From NCBI GenBank assembly GCA_903858085.1, contig CAIOHJ010000045.1, positions 26,674 through 90,673 on the forward strand: a stretch of DNA of 64,000 bases. The letters run 5' to 3'. Below are positions 30,454-40,903 of this stretch, one piece after another. Position 1 is the first letter of the stretch, and each line of letters begins with the position of its first letter. The translations under genes and the position numbers were made by a program. The notes beneath the pieces were generated by a model. That model was not told the origin of the DNA. It ran no database searches and saw only the letters and a program-made list of their open reading frames with translations. The stretch is from an uncultured Chloroflexota bacterium (GTDB lineage: Bacteria > Chloroflexota > Anaerolineae > Caldilineales > Caldilineaceae).

Positions 30454-30573
30454 GGGTTTCTCTCTCCTCTCAATGGTGGAACCGATTGTAAAAAACACAA
30501 ACACTGCTCTGTATCCCCCTTGGCTGGGGCAAGGGCTGCCTCTCAGGTTGCAGAGGACACACGATCTTCTGGT

Positions 30574-30601
30574 ATTATAGCGGAAGCACCGACAAGAGCA
30601 A
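30574..30601 (-). promoter_or_regulatory. Promoter of the BMP transporter operon
   Basis: On the minus strand a consensus -10 TATAAT (30579-30574) has a weak -35 TTGCTC (30601-30596) 16 bp away. The leader to the ATG is about 115 nt. The same AT-rich spot reads TATTAT on the plus strand and may also serve the divergent small membrane-protein gene. Confidence 0.55.
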
Positions 30602-30708
30602 ACCACTCTCACCGGTTTTCTTCTGCCGATGCACGAATTTGTCCCAATCTGGACTCTGCCGGGAGGGAGGGGTCGCAGGTTGGCTTGTTCTTGGAGAGGA
30701 GACAAACA

Positions 30709-31065
30709 ATGAGATCATTTCTGGTCCACTGGATCGTGCTGACCATCGCCGTGGGGATCACAACCTGGCTGCTGCCCGGCATCCACATTGAAGGCGATTT
30801 TGGGCGGTTGGCGATGATCTCGGCGGTGCTCGGGCTGTTGATGACGGTTCTCAAACCGCTGCTGCTGCTGCTGACCTGCCCACTGGTCCTGGTGACGCTG
30901 GGTCTTTTCGAGGTCATCATCAACACATTGCTGCTGTACACCACCGCCTGGTTTTTCTCAGGGTCTTTTCAGATCGACAATTTTTGGTGGGCGCTGCTGG
31001 CCAGCCTCATCATCAGTCTGATCAGCATGGTGCTCAACAAAATTCTGAGCGAAGACTCGTTGTGA
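30709..31065 (+). CDS. Phage-holin-family-IV-like small membrane protein (four TM helices)
   Basis: 118 residues with four hydrophobic helices (about 5-22, 30-50, 55-80, 88-110) separated by short loops, including the family-like TTWLLPGIHIEGDF and a PLLLLLTCPLVLVTLGLFEVIIN stretch. It matches the widespread 'phage holin family protein' group (PF04020-like) found in many non-phage genomes with unknown function. The ATG has a GGAGAGGAG ribosome site; a far longer in-frame reading antisense to the transporter genes is spurious. Confidence 0.82.
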   Translation: MRSFLVHWIVLTIAVGITTWLLPGIHIEGDFGRLAMISAVLGLLMTVLKPLLLLLTCPLVLVTLGLFEVIINTLLLYTTAWFFSGSFQIDNFWWALLASLIISLISMVLNKILSEDSL

Positions 31066-31084
31066 ACCCGCCCGAAGGCGGGTT
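31065..31084 (+). terminator. Hairpin after the holin-like gene
   Basis: AACCCGCC-CGAA-GGCGGGTT (arms 31065-31072 and 31077-31084) is a perfect 8-bp stem with a CGAA tetraloop, starting on the stop codon. It is followed by TTACG, without a T-run. Confidence 0.6.
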
Positions 31085-31114
31085 TACGCGGCCGCAAGCA
31101 CGCTGCGCTTTTGC

Positions 31115-31510
31115 TCAACGGTACGGGGCGGGTTCGTTGGTAAATCCACCTGCATAGTTGGCTGGCTGTGGTTCAGGTTGCGTATCTTGGTGCATCTTGA
31201 GCAACAGCGCAGCGGTCAGCCGCGTGTTCTCTTCAATCGCCAGCTGCAAATGGATCGATTCGCCTGCGGCGAAGAGCGCGATGAAATAAAGCAGCCCACC
31301 TAGCAGCACGGCGACACCTGCCACGATCGCTCCTCCCCCAGCAGCGGCCAGCAGTCCAGCATTCTCCCCCAGCATCCCACTCAACATCTGTGGGAGCAGC
31401 ACGACGGCGACCGCCCCCAAGATCGAAAACACCAAGGAAATCCAGGCCAGAACTTTGAGCAGAGCACCCAGAAAACGCAATACATCAAACCGTTTGGGAA
31501 CCGTCATCAT
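31115..31510 (-). CDS. Small membrane protein of unknown function
   Basis: 131 residues. Two strongly hydrophobic segments (about 18-42 and 52-82) are followed by a polar tail with a PEPQPANYAGG end. The layout suggests a hairpin in the membrane with both ends in the cytoplasm. Two adjacent ATGs exist; GGGAGGA lies just upstream and suits the second slightly better. No family was recognised. It is transcribed toward the holin-like gene. Confidence 0.6.
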   Translation of the reverse strand: MMTVPKRFDVLRFLGALLKVLAWISLVFSILGAVAVVLLPQMLSGMLGENAGLLAAAGGGAIVAGVAVLLGGLLYFIALFAAGESIHLQLAIEENTRLTAALLLKMHQDTQPEPQPANYAGGFTNEPAPYR

Positions 31511-31632
31511 GCATCCTCCCTGCCTACCTTAGCTACTCAGTGGTGGTTACGAAATCGGCCGCGACCTTGCTTGCAGAATGCACCTGGAGCGGCAAACGAA
31601 TGCTGCTATTGTACACAAATTTTGGGAAGGCT

Positions 31633-31932
31633 TCAATCAGACTGGGCCGGCGCAGCCTCTGCCGCCGGTTTGGGGGTCTCGGCGGGCGCCCCTCCTTCTT
31701 CCTTGGCAGCACTGCTCTCCTCCTTCTTGCCCACAGCAGAAGATTTGGAAGAATTCTTGCTGTCCGTGATGTACCAGCCGCTGCCTTTGAAATGGATCGC
31801 AGGCTGGCTGATTCTTCGACGAACATGAACCCCCTGGCAGTTGGGGCAGGCAGGCGTGCTGCTCTCTGAAAACGCCTGAATCTTTTCAAATTCATGGCTG
31901 CAGTCGTGACAGACAAATTCATAGATAGGCAT
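31633..31932 (-). CDS. FmdB-family zinc-ribbon regulatory protein
   Basis: 99 residues. MPIYEFVCHDCSHEFEKIQ followed by CPNC gives the CxxC...CxxC zinc ribbon of the FmdB/'FmdB family zinc ribbon' group; the text GSGWYITDSK is also typical. The tail (about 60-99) is low-complexity Lys/Ser/Glu/Ala. The ATG at 31932 is the conserved start; a GTG four codons upstream is part of the likely ribosome site (GTGGAGA). The function is unknown; a regulatory role is only a family annotation. Confidence 0.88.
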   Translation of the reverse strand: MPIYEFVCHDCSHEFEKIQAFSESSTPACPNCQGVHVRRRISQPAIHFKGSGWYITDSKNSSKSSAVGKKEESSAAKEEGGAPAETPKPAAEAAPAQSD

Positions 31933-32062
31933 ACGGTTCTCCACGTGCGTTTGGACTCTGTGTCCGACACAGCGTATACTTTTTACAGTTCAACAAGCCT
32001 TGAGTATATGCAACTGTGGATCCGCTGTCTAATTGGGCAGCGCAGCAGATCACAAAAAATCT

Positions 32063-32644
32063 ATGTCGATGCGTCCCCAGCGTTACGTCCAACAATCCAG
32101 CCAGTATGAGCCCGAAGGGATCGTCTTGATTCTCCCTCTGGAGCAGAGCGAGGCGAGTGTGCTCCAAGGCTGGGGAGCCCGCCCAGACAGCCACGCGCAG
32201 CAGACCTACAATGGCATCCCGCTCAAAGGGCACCCGGGGGTCGACCTGCTGGCCGCCCCGAACACCCAAGTGCTGGCCGCCGCCGAAGGACGCGTGGTCG
32301 AAATCAGCCGCGATCCAGCCGGGCTGGGGCTCTATATCAAGGTGGAGCATCTCTGGGGGGAATCTCTTTACGCGCAGTTGGGCATCATTTTGGTCGAAAG
32401 TGGGCAGCCTGTCCAGCAAGGCGACGTGCTGGCGCGCACCGCTGCGCTGCGCGAGCTCCCCTCTCATCTCCATTTTGCGGTTCGGTTCCTTCCTTACAAC
32501 CGTTTTGATGGGTGGGGCGGGTTCAGCGACCCTACCCCTTTTCTCTATGTTGCAGAGCTGGTTCAACCTGACGAAGAAACAGAAGCTGGCGCAGTCAGGT
32601 TGCCAGAGCTGCTTGTGGAACCCCCCAACGCAAGGCGTCCTTAA
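32063..32644 (+). CDS. M23-like (LytM) domain protein with one altered catalytic residue
   Basis: 193 residues. The LytM-type zinc motif HxxxD is H57-PGV-D61, and the HxH motif is H135-L-H137. The conserved YxH histidine is replaced by glutamine (SLYAQ105LG). Zinc could still bind, but the general-base pair is incomplete, so the domain may be inactive or regulatory, like many EnvC/NlpD relatives. No signal peptide is seen at this start. The start is uncertain: ATG at 32063 or 32069, or a TTG at 32033; none has a good ribosome site. The candidate origin follows. Confidence 0.7.
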   Translation: MSMRPQRYVQQSSQYEPEGIVLILPLEQSEASVLQGWGARPDSHAQQTYNGIPLKGHPGVDLLAAPNTQVLAAAEGRVVEISRDPAGLGLYIKVEHLWGESLYAQLGIILVESGQPVQQGDVLARTAALRELPSHLHFAVRFLPYNRFDGWGGFSDPTPFLYVAELVQPDEETEAGAVRLPELLVEPPNARRP

Positions 32645-32957
32645 AGCACAGGGCTTGTCGGAAACTGTGCATGGATTCAGAGTCTTCTCCCCTGATTTTT
32701 ATTTCCTGGTAAAGTAGTAGTGGTAGGGCTGTGGAAAACAGTCTCCCTCAGCTGAAGAGGAGGGGCAAGCAGGGGCTTCTGTTGCGTTTTAGGGACAGTG
32801 TGCCACTAGGGATAGTGGTTTTTCAGAGATTTTGTGCGTGGGTTGCCTGTGGATAAGCTGTGGATAAGCTGTGGAGAAGTCGTGGACAATGGGAGGAAAG
32901 TTTGTGGGCGGGGAGGGGCGGCCGCCTAGATGTAGTAGGTCAAGCAAAACAGGGCCC

Positions 32958-32995
32958 AACTCTGTGGATAACTCTAGAAAGTTATCCACAGAGTT
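32958..32995. repeat. 16-bp inverted repeat made of two opposed DnaA boxes
   Basis: AACTCTGTGGATAACT (32958-32973) and its exact complement (32980-32995) flank a 6-bp spacer CTAGAA. Each arm contains a perfect DnaA box. It lies where box orientation switches, the likely centre of the origin array. Confidence 0.9.
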
Positions 32996-33136
32996 ATGAG
33001 TGTTTTTGAGGGAGTTCTCCACAGATTTTTGCAGGTTATCCACAAGTTATCCACAGGTTGCTGCAAGTTATCCACAGGGTATCCACAGGGAAATGTGGGT
33101 TTTTGCTGTCTGAGGAGGAGGGGGAGAGCGTTCGGG

Positions 33137-33166
33137 TGGCACAACGTGATCGGCCTGTGGTACAAT
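33137..33166 (+). promoter_or_regulatory. Extended -10 promoter of the histidine kinase gene
   Basis: TACAAT (33161-33166) is preceded by TGG, giving an extended -10 (TGnTACAAT). A weak -35 candidate, TGGCAC, is at 33137-33142. It starts 50 bp after the last DnaA-like box, so DnaA bound at the origin could influence it. Confidence 0.5.
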
Positions 33167-33192
33167 TCAGCTATGATCAGGATTTGGCTGTC

Positions 33193-34737
33193 GTGAAGAG
33201 CGTATCCGAGCAGAAACCAGCAGAAGCTGGCGCAGGTGGAGAGCAGGCGATCGCGATTTTGGATGTGCAGCTGCATTTCGTGGTCGCCAATCCTGCCTTT
33301 GGTGCCCTGTTGGGCCGCCCCCCGCAAGAGCTGGTCGGCCAGCCGTTGCGGGCCTTTGGCGAGCATCCGGTCGGGCGGGGGATTGCGCAGCTGCCCTTTT
33401 CCCAGTTGGAGGGGGCTGTACGCCAACTGTTGTGGACCGACGACGAGCGTTGCCTGGCACTTGTCCTGTCGGTGGGGTGGATGCCGGCGGCTGAGAAGGT
33501 CTTTGTGCTGGCTGTGATGTCGGCGTCGCAGCCAGGGTCGGTGGCTCCCTTTCATGCTGTCGAGGCAGTCCACGGCCAGCCCGGAGAGGGGCTCTGGCCG
33601 TGTGCGGTCGAAGGCCTGCACGCGCTGTTGTCTTTGGGAGGGGCCAACCACCCGCTGGAGCGGCTGTTGGATGTTGTCTACGCACAGGCCTACAGATTGT
33701 TAGGGATCTCTGGAATGGCGGTGTTGTGGGGCAGTGGGGAGGATACGGCGCAGCTCCAGCCCTTGTATGTGCAGGGCAGCAGCGGCTGCGGGCCGCTGGA
33801 CCCGTTGCTGTGGCTCCAACTGCAGGCGCAAGGGCAACCGGTCGAACTGCCTGCTGTGGAGACGGCTGCGGGTCCGGTCAGGCGTCTGGCGGTACCACTC
33901 TTGTTTGGGGGAGAGCTGCAGGGGGTGCTGGTATTTGACAAGTCTGGGGGCTGTCAGCTGCCGACAGAAGAGCGCCAGTCGTTGCTCTCCTGGCTGGCTG
34001 ACCAGGTCTTGATCGCGTATGGGGCCGACCAGCTGCAGAAAAAAGCCAAAACAGCGGCTGCTTTACAGGAGCGGGAACGGCTGGCCAGGGAACTGCACGA
34101 TGCAGCGACGCAGTCAATCTACAGCCTGACGCTCTTTGCGGAGGCGGTGCGGCGTCAGGCCGCAGAAGGGCGGATCGAGCAGACGCAGACGTACTTACAA
34201 CAGCTGAGCGACGCCGCTCGGCAGGCGCTGAGGGAGCTGCGTCTGCTGCTGTACGAGCTGCAGCCGGCCCGGCTGGAGCAGGTTGGGCTGGTGGAGGCGC
34301 TGCGGCAGCGGCTGGAGGCTGTCGAACTGCACACCGGAATCCAGGCACACCTGGTGGTCGACGGGCCCCTCCACCTGCCTGCGGTTCTGGAAGAGGGTCT
34401 CTATCGAATTTGTCAGGAAGCGCTCAACAACACCCTCAAACATGCCTTGGCGACCGAGGTGACTGTTCAGCTCTTCTGGGAAGAGAGAGCCGTCCATCTG
34501 TCGGTCGAGGACAACGGTGTCGGCTTTGACGTGCATGACCTGCGTGTGCTCAACGGGGTGGGCATCAGGACGATACGGGAGCGTGTGCGCCTGATGAACG
34601 CCAATTTTTCCATTGTGGCGGCCCCTCAGCAGGGGGCCCATCTCCATGTGTGGCTGGCAGTGCCGGCGGCTGCAGCGGCCTACGGGGAGGATCCAGCTGA
34701 TTTGTCTGTCGAGCGAGGTGCAACATGGCCAAAATGA
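33193..34737 (+). CDS. NarL-type sensor histidine kinase (PAS-GAF-HisKA_3-HATPase)
   Basis: 514 residues. A PAS-like domain (about 20-110: AIAILDVQLHFVVANPAFGALLG) is followed by a GAF-like domain (about 140-280), then a short coiled linker. The HisKA_3 dimerisation region has the phospho-acceptor H302 in RELHDAATQ, and the HATPase_c has N-box EALNNTLKHA, G1 VEDNGVGFD and G2 GIRTIRERV. No membrane segment is seen, so it senses a cytoplasmic signal. The GTG at 33193 is chosen because the promoter lies just upstream; longer in-frame readings run through the DnaA boxes. Its stop overlaps the response-regulator start by 13 bp. Confidence 0.85.
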   Translation: MKSVSEQKPAEAGAGGEQAIAILDVQLHFVVANPAFGALLGRPPQELVGQPLRAFGEHPVGRGIAQLPFSQLEGAVRQLLWTDDERCLALVLSVGWMPAAEKVFVLAVMSASQPGSVAPFHAVEAVHGQPGEGLWPCAVEGLHALLSLGGANHPLERLLDVVYAQAYRLLGISGMAVLWGSGEDTAQLQPLYVQGSSGCGPLDPLLWLQLQAQGQPVELPAVETAAGPVRRLAVPLLFGGELQGVLVFDKSGGCQLPTEERQSLLSWLADQVLIAYGADQLQKKAKTAAALQERERLARELHDAATQSIYSLTLFAEAVRRQAAEGRIEQTQTYLQQLSDAARQALRELRLLLYELQPARLEQVGLVEALRQRLEAVELHTGIQAHLVVDGPLHLPAVLEEGLYRICQEALNNTLKHALATEVTVQLFWEERAVHLSVEDNGVGFDVHDLRVLNGVGIRTIRERVRLMNANFSIVAAPQQGAHLHVWLAVPAAAAAYGEDPADLSVERGATWPK

Positions 34738-35405
34738 AGTCGATCCGGGTCCTGATTGCAGACGACCATCATATTGTCCGCAGCGGGCTGCATGCTCTTC
34801 TGGAGACCGAGGAGGGGATCGAGGTGGTCGGCGAAGCTTCTGACGGGGTGTATGCGGTTGACTTGACCCAGCAGCTTGTCCCTGACGTCCTGTTGTTGGA
34901 TCTGGTGATGCCGCGCAAGAACGGGATTGAGGTGATCGAGGAGGTCCGGCGTTCGGGGTTCAGCACCAGGATTTTGGTGTTGACCAGTTTTTCAGACGAT
35001 GACAGGGTCTTTGCGGCGATCAAGGCCGGTGCATTGGGGTATCTGCTCAAAGATTCGTCGACCCAGGAGTTGATTCAGGCGATCCACGACGTGTACAACG
35101 GGGAATCTTCGTTGCATCCGGCCATTGCTCGCAAGCTTATTTTAGAGCTCAACCGCCCAATCCCCTTGCTGCCCAAGACAGAAGATCCGTTGACCGAGCG
35201 TGAGCTGGACGTGTTGCTCTGTATTGCGCGTGGGTTCACCAACCAGGAGATTGCCAATACCTTGTTTATCAGCGACCGAACGGTGCGCACGCATGTCAGC
35301 AATATTTTCAGCAAGCTGCATCTGGCCAACCGGACACAGGCTGCCCTGTATGCGTTGAGGGAGGGGTTGACTTCTCTGGAAGAAGCGACGAGTGACCTGT
35401 TGTGA
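34725..35405 (+). CDS. NarL/LuxR-family response regulator
   Basis: 226 residues. The receiver domain (about 7-125) has the acidic pair D13/D14 in IADDHHIV, phospho-acceptor D59 in LLLDLVMP, the T/S switch in VLTSFSDDD and lysine in YLLKDSS. The LuxR/GerE helix-turn-helix (about 158-215) reads LTERELDVLLCIARGFTNQEIANTLFIS, then TVRTHVSNIFSKLHLANRTQAALYA. It is translationally coupled to the kinase and surely its partner. Target genes cannot be read from the window; the neighbouring HtrA-like protease is a candidate. Confidence 0.94.
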   Translation: MAKMKSIRVLIADDHHIVRSGLHALLETEEGIEVVGEASDGVYAVDLTQQLVPDVLLLDLVMPRKNGIEVIEEVRRSGFSTRILVLTSFSDDDRVFAAIKAGALGYLLKDSSTQELIQAIHDVYNGESSLHPAIARKLILELNRPIPLLPKTEDPLTERELDVLLCIARGFTNQEIANTLFISDRTVRTHVSNIFSKLHLANRTQAALYALREGLTSLEEATSDLL

Positions 35406-35676
35406 CCCATCCTGCTTTCTGTGCCGACGCAGCTGTTTTCGGCCCACAGAGGGGTGCGGGCTTGTCCTGTACTGGCGATGCAGAGTGAGGGGGCGCTTGT
35501 ATCAAGGCGACGCAGGCGAATGGACCTTGAAGCAGTGTACCAGCGCAAAGGAAGAAAGCTGGGTGGAGCCGAGACAAACAGCTCTGGCATCCTTTTTCAC
35601 AAGAACAATTGTGCTAAGAAGGGAGGAAAGCGGCTTCCCCCACCTGTGAAAACGGGTGGTTTCTGCCGCCAAAGCG

Positions 35677-36873
35677 ATGAAACCAACTACTGGGGGGCGT
35701 CGTTGGCTTTGGGTGTGGCTGCTCCTGGCCGGAGTGGCTGTAGCGGGCTGCACGCCACAGCCCTGGCGGCTGTTGGCCACCCCGGCGGCCGAGTCAGCTC
35801 GGCCGCCGACGGTTGTCCCGCTGCCTGCCCTTCCGTTGGCCTCCTCGCCTGCCTGGATCGACGCTGCGGGGCTTGATTTTTTTGAGCAGCGGGTGGTGCG
35901 CGTCTACGAGACGGTAGCACCTTCTGTTGTCAGCATCACGACGCGTACGCTGCGCCGGGATTTTTTTTTCAACGTGGTGCCCCAGGAGGGGGCGGGTTCC
36001 GGCTTTGTGCTCGACCAAGAAGGCCATATCCTGACCAACTACCATGTGATCGAGGGGGTCGAGTCGATCGAAGTCAATTTTGGGGATTCGCTGGCGGCAG
36101 CTGCCGAGGTCATCGGCGTGGACCCGCGCAACGACATTGCGGTCTTGAAGGTGGATCTCGACCCTGGGCTGTTGCAGCCGGTGATCTTCGGTTCGTCGAG
36201 CGATCTGCGTGTCGGCCAGTGGGCGATCGCGATTGGGAACCCGTTTGGTCAGTTTGAACGAACGCTGACCACGGGGGTCATCAGTGCGCTCAACCGCACG
36301 CTGGCGGGCTCGGACAATCGGACAATCAACGGGATCATCCAGACCGATGCTGCCATCAACAGCGGTAACTCTGGGGGGCCACTGCTCGACAGCAGCGGCC
36401 GGGTGATCGGGATCACGACTGCCATCTTCAGCCCGACCGGGACCAACACAGGGGTGGGCTTTGCGGTGCCGGTGGATACGATCAAACGGCTGTTGCCCGA
36501 CCTGCTGGCTTTGGGCCGCTATCGTCATCCCTGGCTGGGGATCCGCTATGCCTACAACCTCACCCCGGGGCTGGCAGAAGTGTTGAAATTGCCGGTGCGT
36601 GAAGGGCTGTTGCTCGTCCAGATCTATGCAGCTTCTCCGCTGGTGCAGCATGGAATTCGTGCGGCGCAGCGCCAGGAGCTGATTGGCAACCAGCGTGTTT
36701 ACACGGGGGGGGATATTCTCGTTGCGGTCGATGGTGAGCCGGTTGCTTCGGTGGCGGAGCTGGAGACCTATCTAGAAACCAATGCACAGGTGGGGGAGAC
36801 GGTCACGCTGACGGTGGTGCGGGAGGGGCAGCGGTTGGAGGTGCCGTTGGAGGTGGCGGAGGAGCCGCGCTGA
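35677..36873 (+). CDS. HtrA/DegP-like S1C serine protease, lipoprotein
   Basis: 398 residues. A lipobox VAG-C25 ends the signal peptide, so the protease is anchored outside. The trypsin-like domain has the triad H123 (TNYHVIE), D153 (RNDIAVLKV) and S232 (GNSGGPLL). A single PDZ domain follows (about 290-395: HPWLGIRYAYNL, GLLLVQIYAASPL, GGDILVAVDGEPV). Such proteases degrade or refold damaged envelope proteins. The ATG at 35677 gives a normal signal peptide; a GTG seven codons upstream is possible, and no clear ribosome site decides. The 271-bp gap before it holds no gene that I recognise. The following gene is convergent. Confidence 0.92.
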   Translation: MKPTTGGRRWLWVWLLLAGVAVAGCTPQPWRLLATPAAESARPPTVVPLPALPLASSPAWIDAAGLDFFEQRVVRVYETVAPSVVSITTRTLRRDFFFNVVPQEGAGSGFVLDQEGHILTNYHVIEGVESIEVNFGDSLAAAAEVIGVDPRNDIAVLKVDLDPGLLQPVIFGSSSDLRVGQWAIAIGNPFGQFERTLTTGVISALNRTLAGSDNRTINGIIQTDAAINSGNSGGPLLDSSGRVIGITTAIFSPTGTNTGVGFAVPVDTIKRLLPDLLALGRYRHPWLGIRYAYNLTPGLAEVLKLPVREGLLLVQIYAASPLVQHGIRAAQRQELIGNQRVYTGGDILVAVDGEPVASVAELETYLETNAQVGETVTLTVVREGQRLEVPLEVAEEPR

Positions 36874-36903
36874 GCTCCCCCGCCTGTGTCAGACGCTCTG
36901 TTG

Positions 36904-38133
36904 TCACATCAGTTCGATCACGGTCGCATAGGGATCCCGTCTGTCTGGGGGAAGATAGAGGCTCACCCCGTCTGGGGAGAGGGATTCTCGTTCCAGGAGC
37001 GTATTGGACGCCACCAGACGAGCCTGTTGCAGGGGCTCTGACATGCCGGAAAGCTGGACGCAGTCACTGATATTGTCGAGCACATGGACAAAATGGCGGT
37101 CGCCTCTGCGGGTGCAGACGCAGCCGCGAGGAGGGGGGAGTGTGCCGGCGCGGCTGCCGTAGATCCCTGCGCCGTTGCGTGCCAGCCAGCGACCGACCTC
37201 GCGCAGCCGCTCCTGGTGCAGCGTTGGAATTTCGCCTTCGGGTGTTGGGCCGACGTTGAGCAGCAGGTTGCCGCCGACGCTGGCTGACTTGGCCAGCAGA
37301 TGCACCAGCCGCTGCACGGATTTTGTGTTGCGGTCGTGGCGGCTCCAGCCCCAGTGGTCGTTGAGGGTCATGCAGATCTGAATGGGCAACCCGTAAAGCG
37401 TCGTTGTGTTGAAGCCAGCCGTGTTTTCGCCGGGCAGATCCTGTTCGAAGCCTTGCAGATCTTCGCCGGGCAAAGGTTCGGCGTGGCGGTTGTTCTCGAC
37501 CACCGCGTGGGGCTGCAACTCGTGGATCTTGTCGTAGAGGGCGGGGTATTCGAAGGAGCCGCCGGCCAGGAAGTAGGCATTGTCTTCGTTGAGGGCCGCA
37601 TGGGGCCAATCCCCGTCAAACCAGAGCACGGCCAGTTCCCCGTACTGGGTGCAGAGCTCGTGCACCTGGCCGTGCAGGAACCCCAGATAGTCGGCCCAGG
37701 CCAGCCCACTTTCGGCGCGGAAACGGTAGGCCGGGTGGTGCCAGTCGAGCAGGGAGACGTAGAACCCCAGCTTGACCCCATGCTGGGAGCAGGCCTTGGC
37801 CAGTTCGGCGATTGGATCACGGCGAAAGGGGCTGTTTGTGACTTTGTACTCGCTGAGTGCCGTGTCGTACATGCTGAAGCCGTCGTGGTGGCGGCTGGTG
37901 ACAACGATGTACTTTTGTCCGGCATCTGCTGCGGTGCGTACCCAGGCGTCAGCGTCGAACTTCGTCGGGTTGAACTGTAAGGCCAGCTTCTCGTACTCTG
38001 GCACAGGAATGCGGTCGGTGTGCATCACCCACTCCTGCTTGCCGAGGATGCTGTAGAGGCCCCAGTGGACAAACATGCCGAAGCGGGCATCCTGAAACCA
38101 GGAGAGCCCTTGTGGAGAAACTTGCCGAGTCAT
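36904..38133 (-). CDS. Alpha-L-fucosidase, GH29
   Basis: 409 residues. The GH29 barrel starts RFGMFVHWGLYSI and has HHDGFSMYD and the nucleophile D173 in LWFDGDW; LLLNVGPTPEGEIP is the typical late segment. It removes alpha-linked fucose from oligosaccharides. No signal peptide is visible, so imported substrates are expected, fitting the ABC importer upstream in the same direction. The ATG has an AAGGAG site 7 nt away. The C-terminal beta domain is short. It is the last gene of the carbohydrate locus. Confidence 0.93.
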   Translation of the reverse strand: MTRQVSPQGLSWFQDARFGMFVHWGLYSILGKQEWVMHTDRIPVPEYEKLALQFNPTKFDADAWVRTAADAGQKYIVVTSRHHDGFSMYDTALSEYKVTNSPFRRDPIAELAKACSQHGVKLGFYVSLLDWHHPAYRFRAESGLAWADYLGFLHGQVHELCTQYGELAVLWFDGDWPHAALNEDNAYFLAGGSFEYPALYDKIHELQPHAVVENNRHAEPLPGEDLQGFEQDLPGENTAGFNTTTLYGLPIQICMTLNDHWGWSRHDRNTKSVQRLVHLLAKSASVGGNLLLNVGPTPEGEIPTLHQERLREVGRWLARNGAGIYGSRAGTLPPPRGCVCTRRGDRHFVHVLDNISDCVQLSGMSEPLQQARLVASNTLLERESLSPDGVSLYLPPDRRDPYATVIELM

Positions 38134-38165
38134 GATGGCTCCTTTGCACCGGTCCAGGATACCGG

Positions 38166-39479
<1,314 letters not shown>

Positions 39480-39498
39480 AGCGCTTCTCCTCAGCGAG

Positions 39499-40821
<1,323 letters not shown>

Positions 40822-40857
40822 GTCGGTCTCCGTAGTGTCTTCAATAAAAGTTCGATA

Positions 40858-40891
40858 GCTGCCCGCGCAGCGTGCACGCTGCGCGGGCAGC
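40858..40891. terminator. Perfect 34-bp palindrome between transporter and glycosidase genes
   Basis: GCTGCCCGCGCAGCGTG (40858-40874) is followed directly by its exact complement (40875-40891), giving a 17-bp stem closing on the central GTGCAC. It lies 12 bp after the stop of the Tic20-like gene and 36 bp before the GH4 copy-2 start. A partial terminator or mRNA-processing site is likely; an operator is also possible. Confidence 0.65.
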
Positions 40892-40903
40892 GGTTGTCTG
40901 CTG

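Larger units (their letters stand above)
32645..33192. other. oriC: Candidate chromosomal replication origin (oriC) with clustered DnaA boxes
   Basis: About 550 bp without a gene. Exact boxes TTATCCACA: 32848-32856, 32859-32867 and 32963-32971 (minus orientation); 32982-32990, 33036-33044, 33047-33055 and 33068-33076 (plus orientation). One-mismatch boxes: 32730-32738, 32870-32878, 33015-33023 and 33079-33087. A two-mismatch box is at 32881-32889. Neighbours are often exactly 11 bp apart (32848/32859/32870/32881; 33036/33047; 33068/33079). Left boxes point one way and right boxes the other. T-rich runs near 32690-32710 and 32785-32835 could unwind. dnaA and dnaN are not adjacent, so the call rests on box number and arrangement. 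Confidence 0.8.

Noticed and set aside
32848..32889. Plasmid iterons as an alternative to DnaA boxes
   Set aside because: The repeats match the DnaA box exactly, occur in both orientations, and the window is full of single-copy chromosomal genes with no rep gene.
33058..33192. Upstream start for the histidine kinase within the DnaA-box array
   Set aside because: The extra N-terminus would be translated from the boxes and lies before the likely promoter at 33161-33166; the PAS domain begins only after the GTG at 33193.
35406..35676. A small gene after the response regulator
   Set aside because: Open frames here are short, lack family motifs and their likely ribosome site (near 35620) does not lead into a sensible frame.
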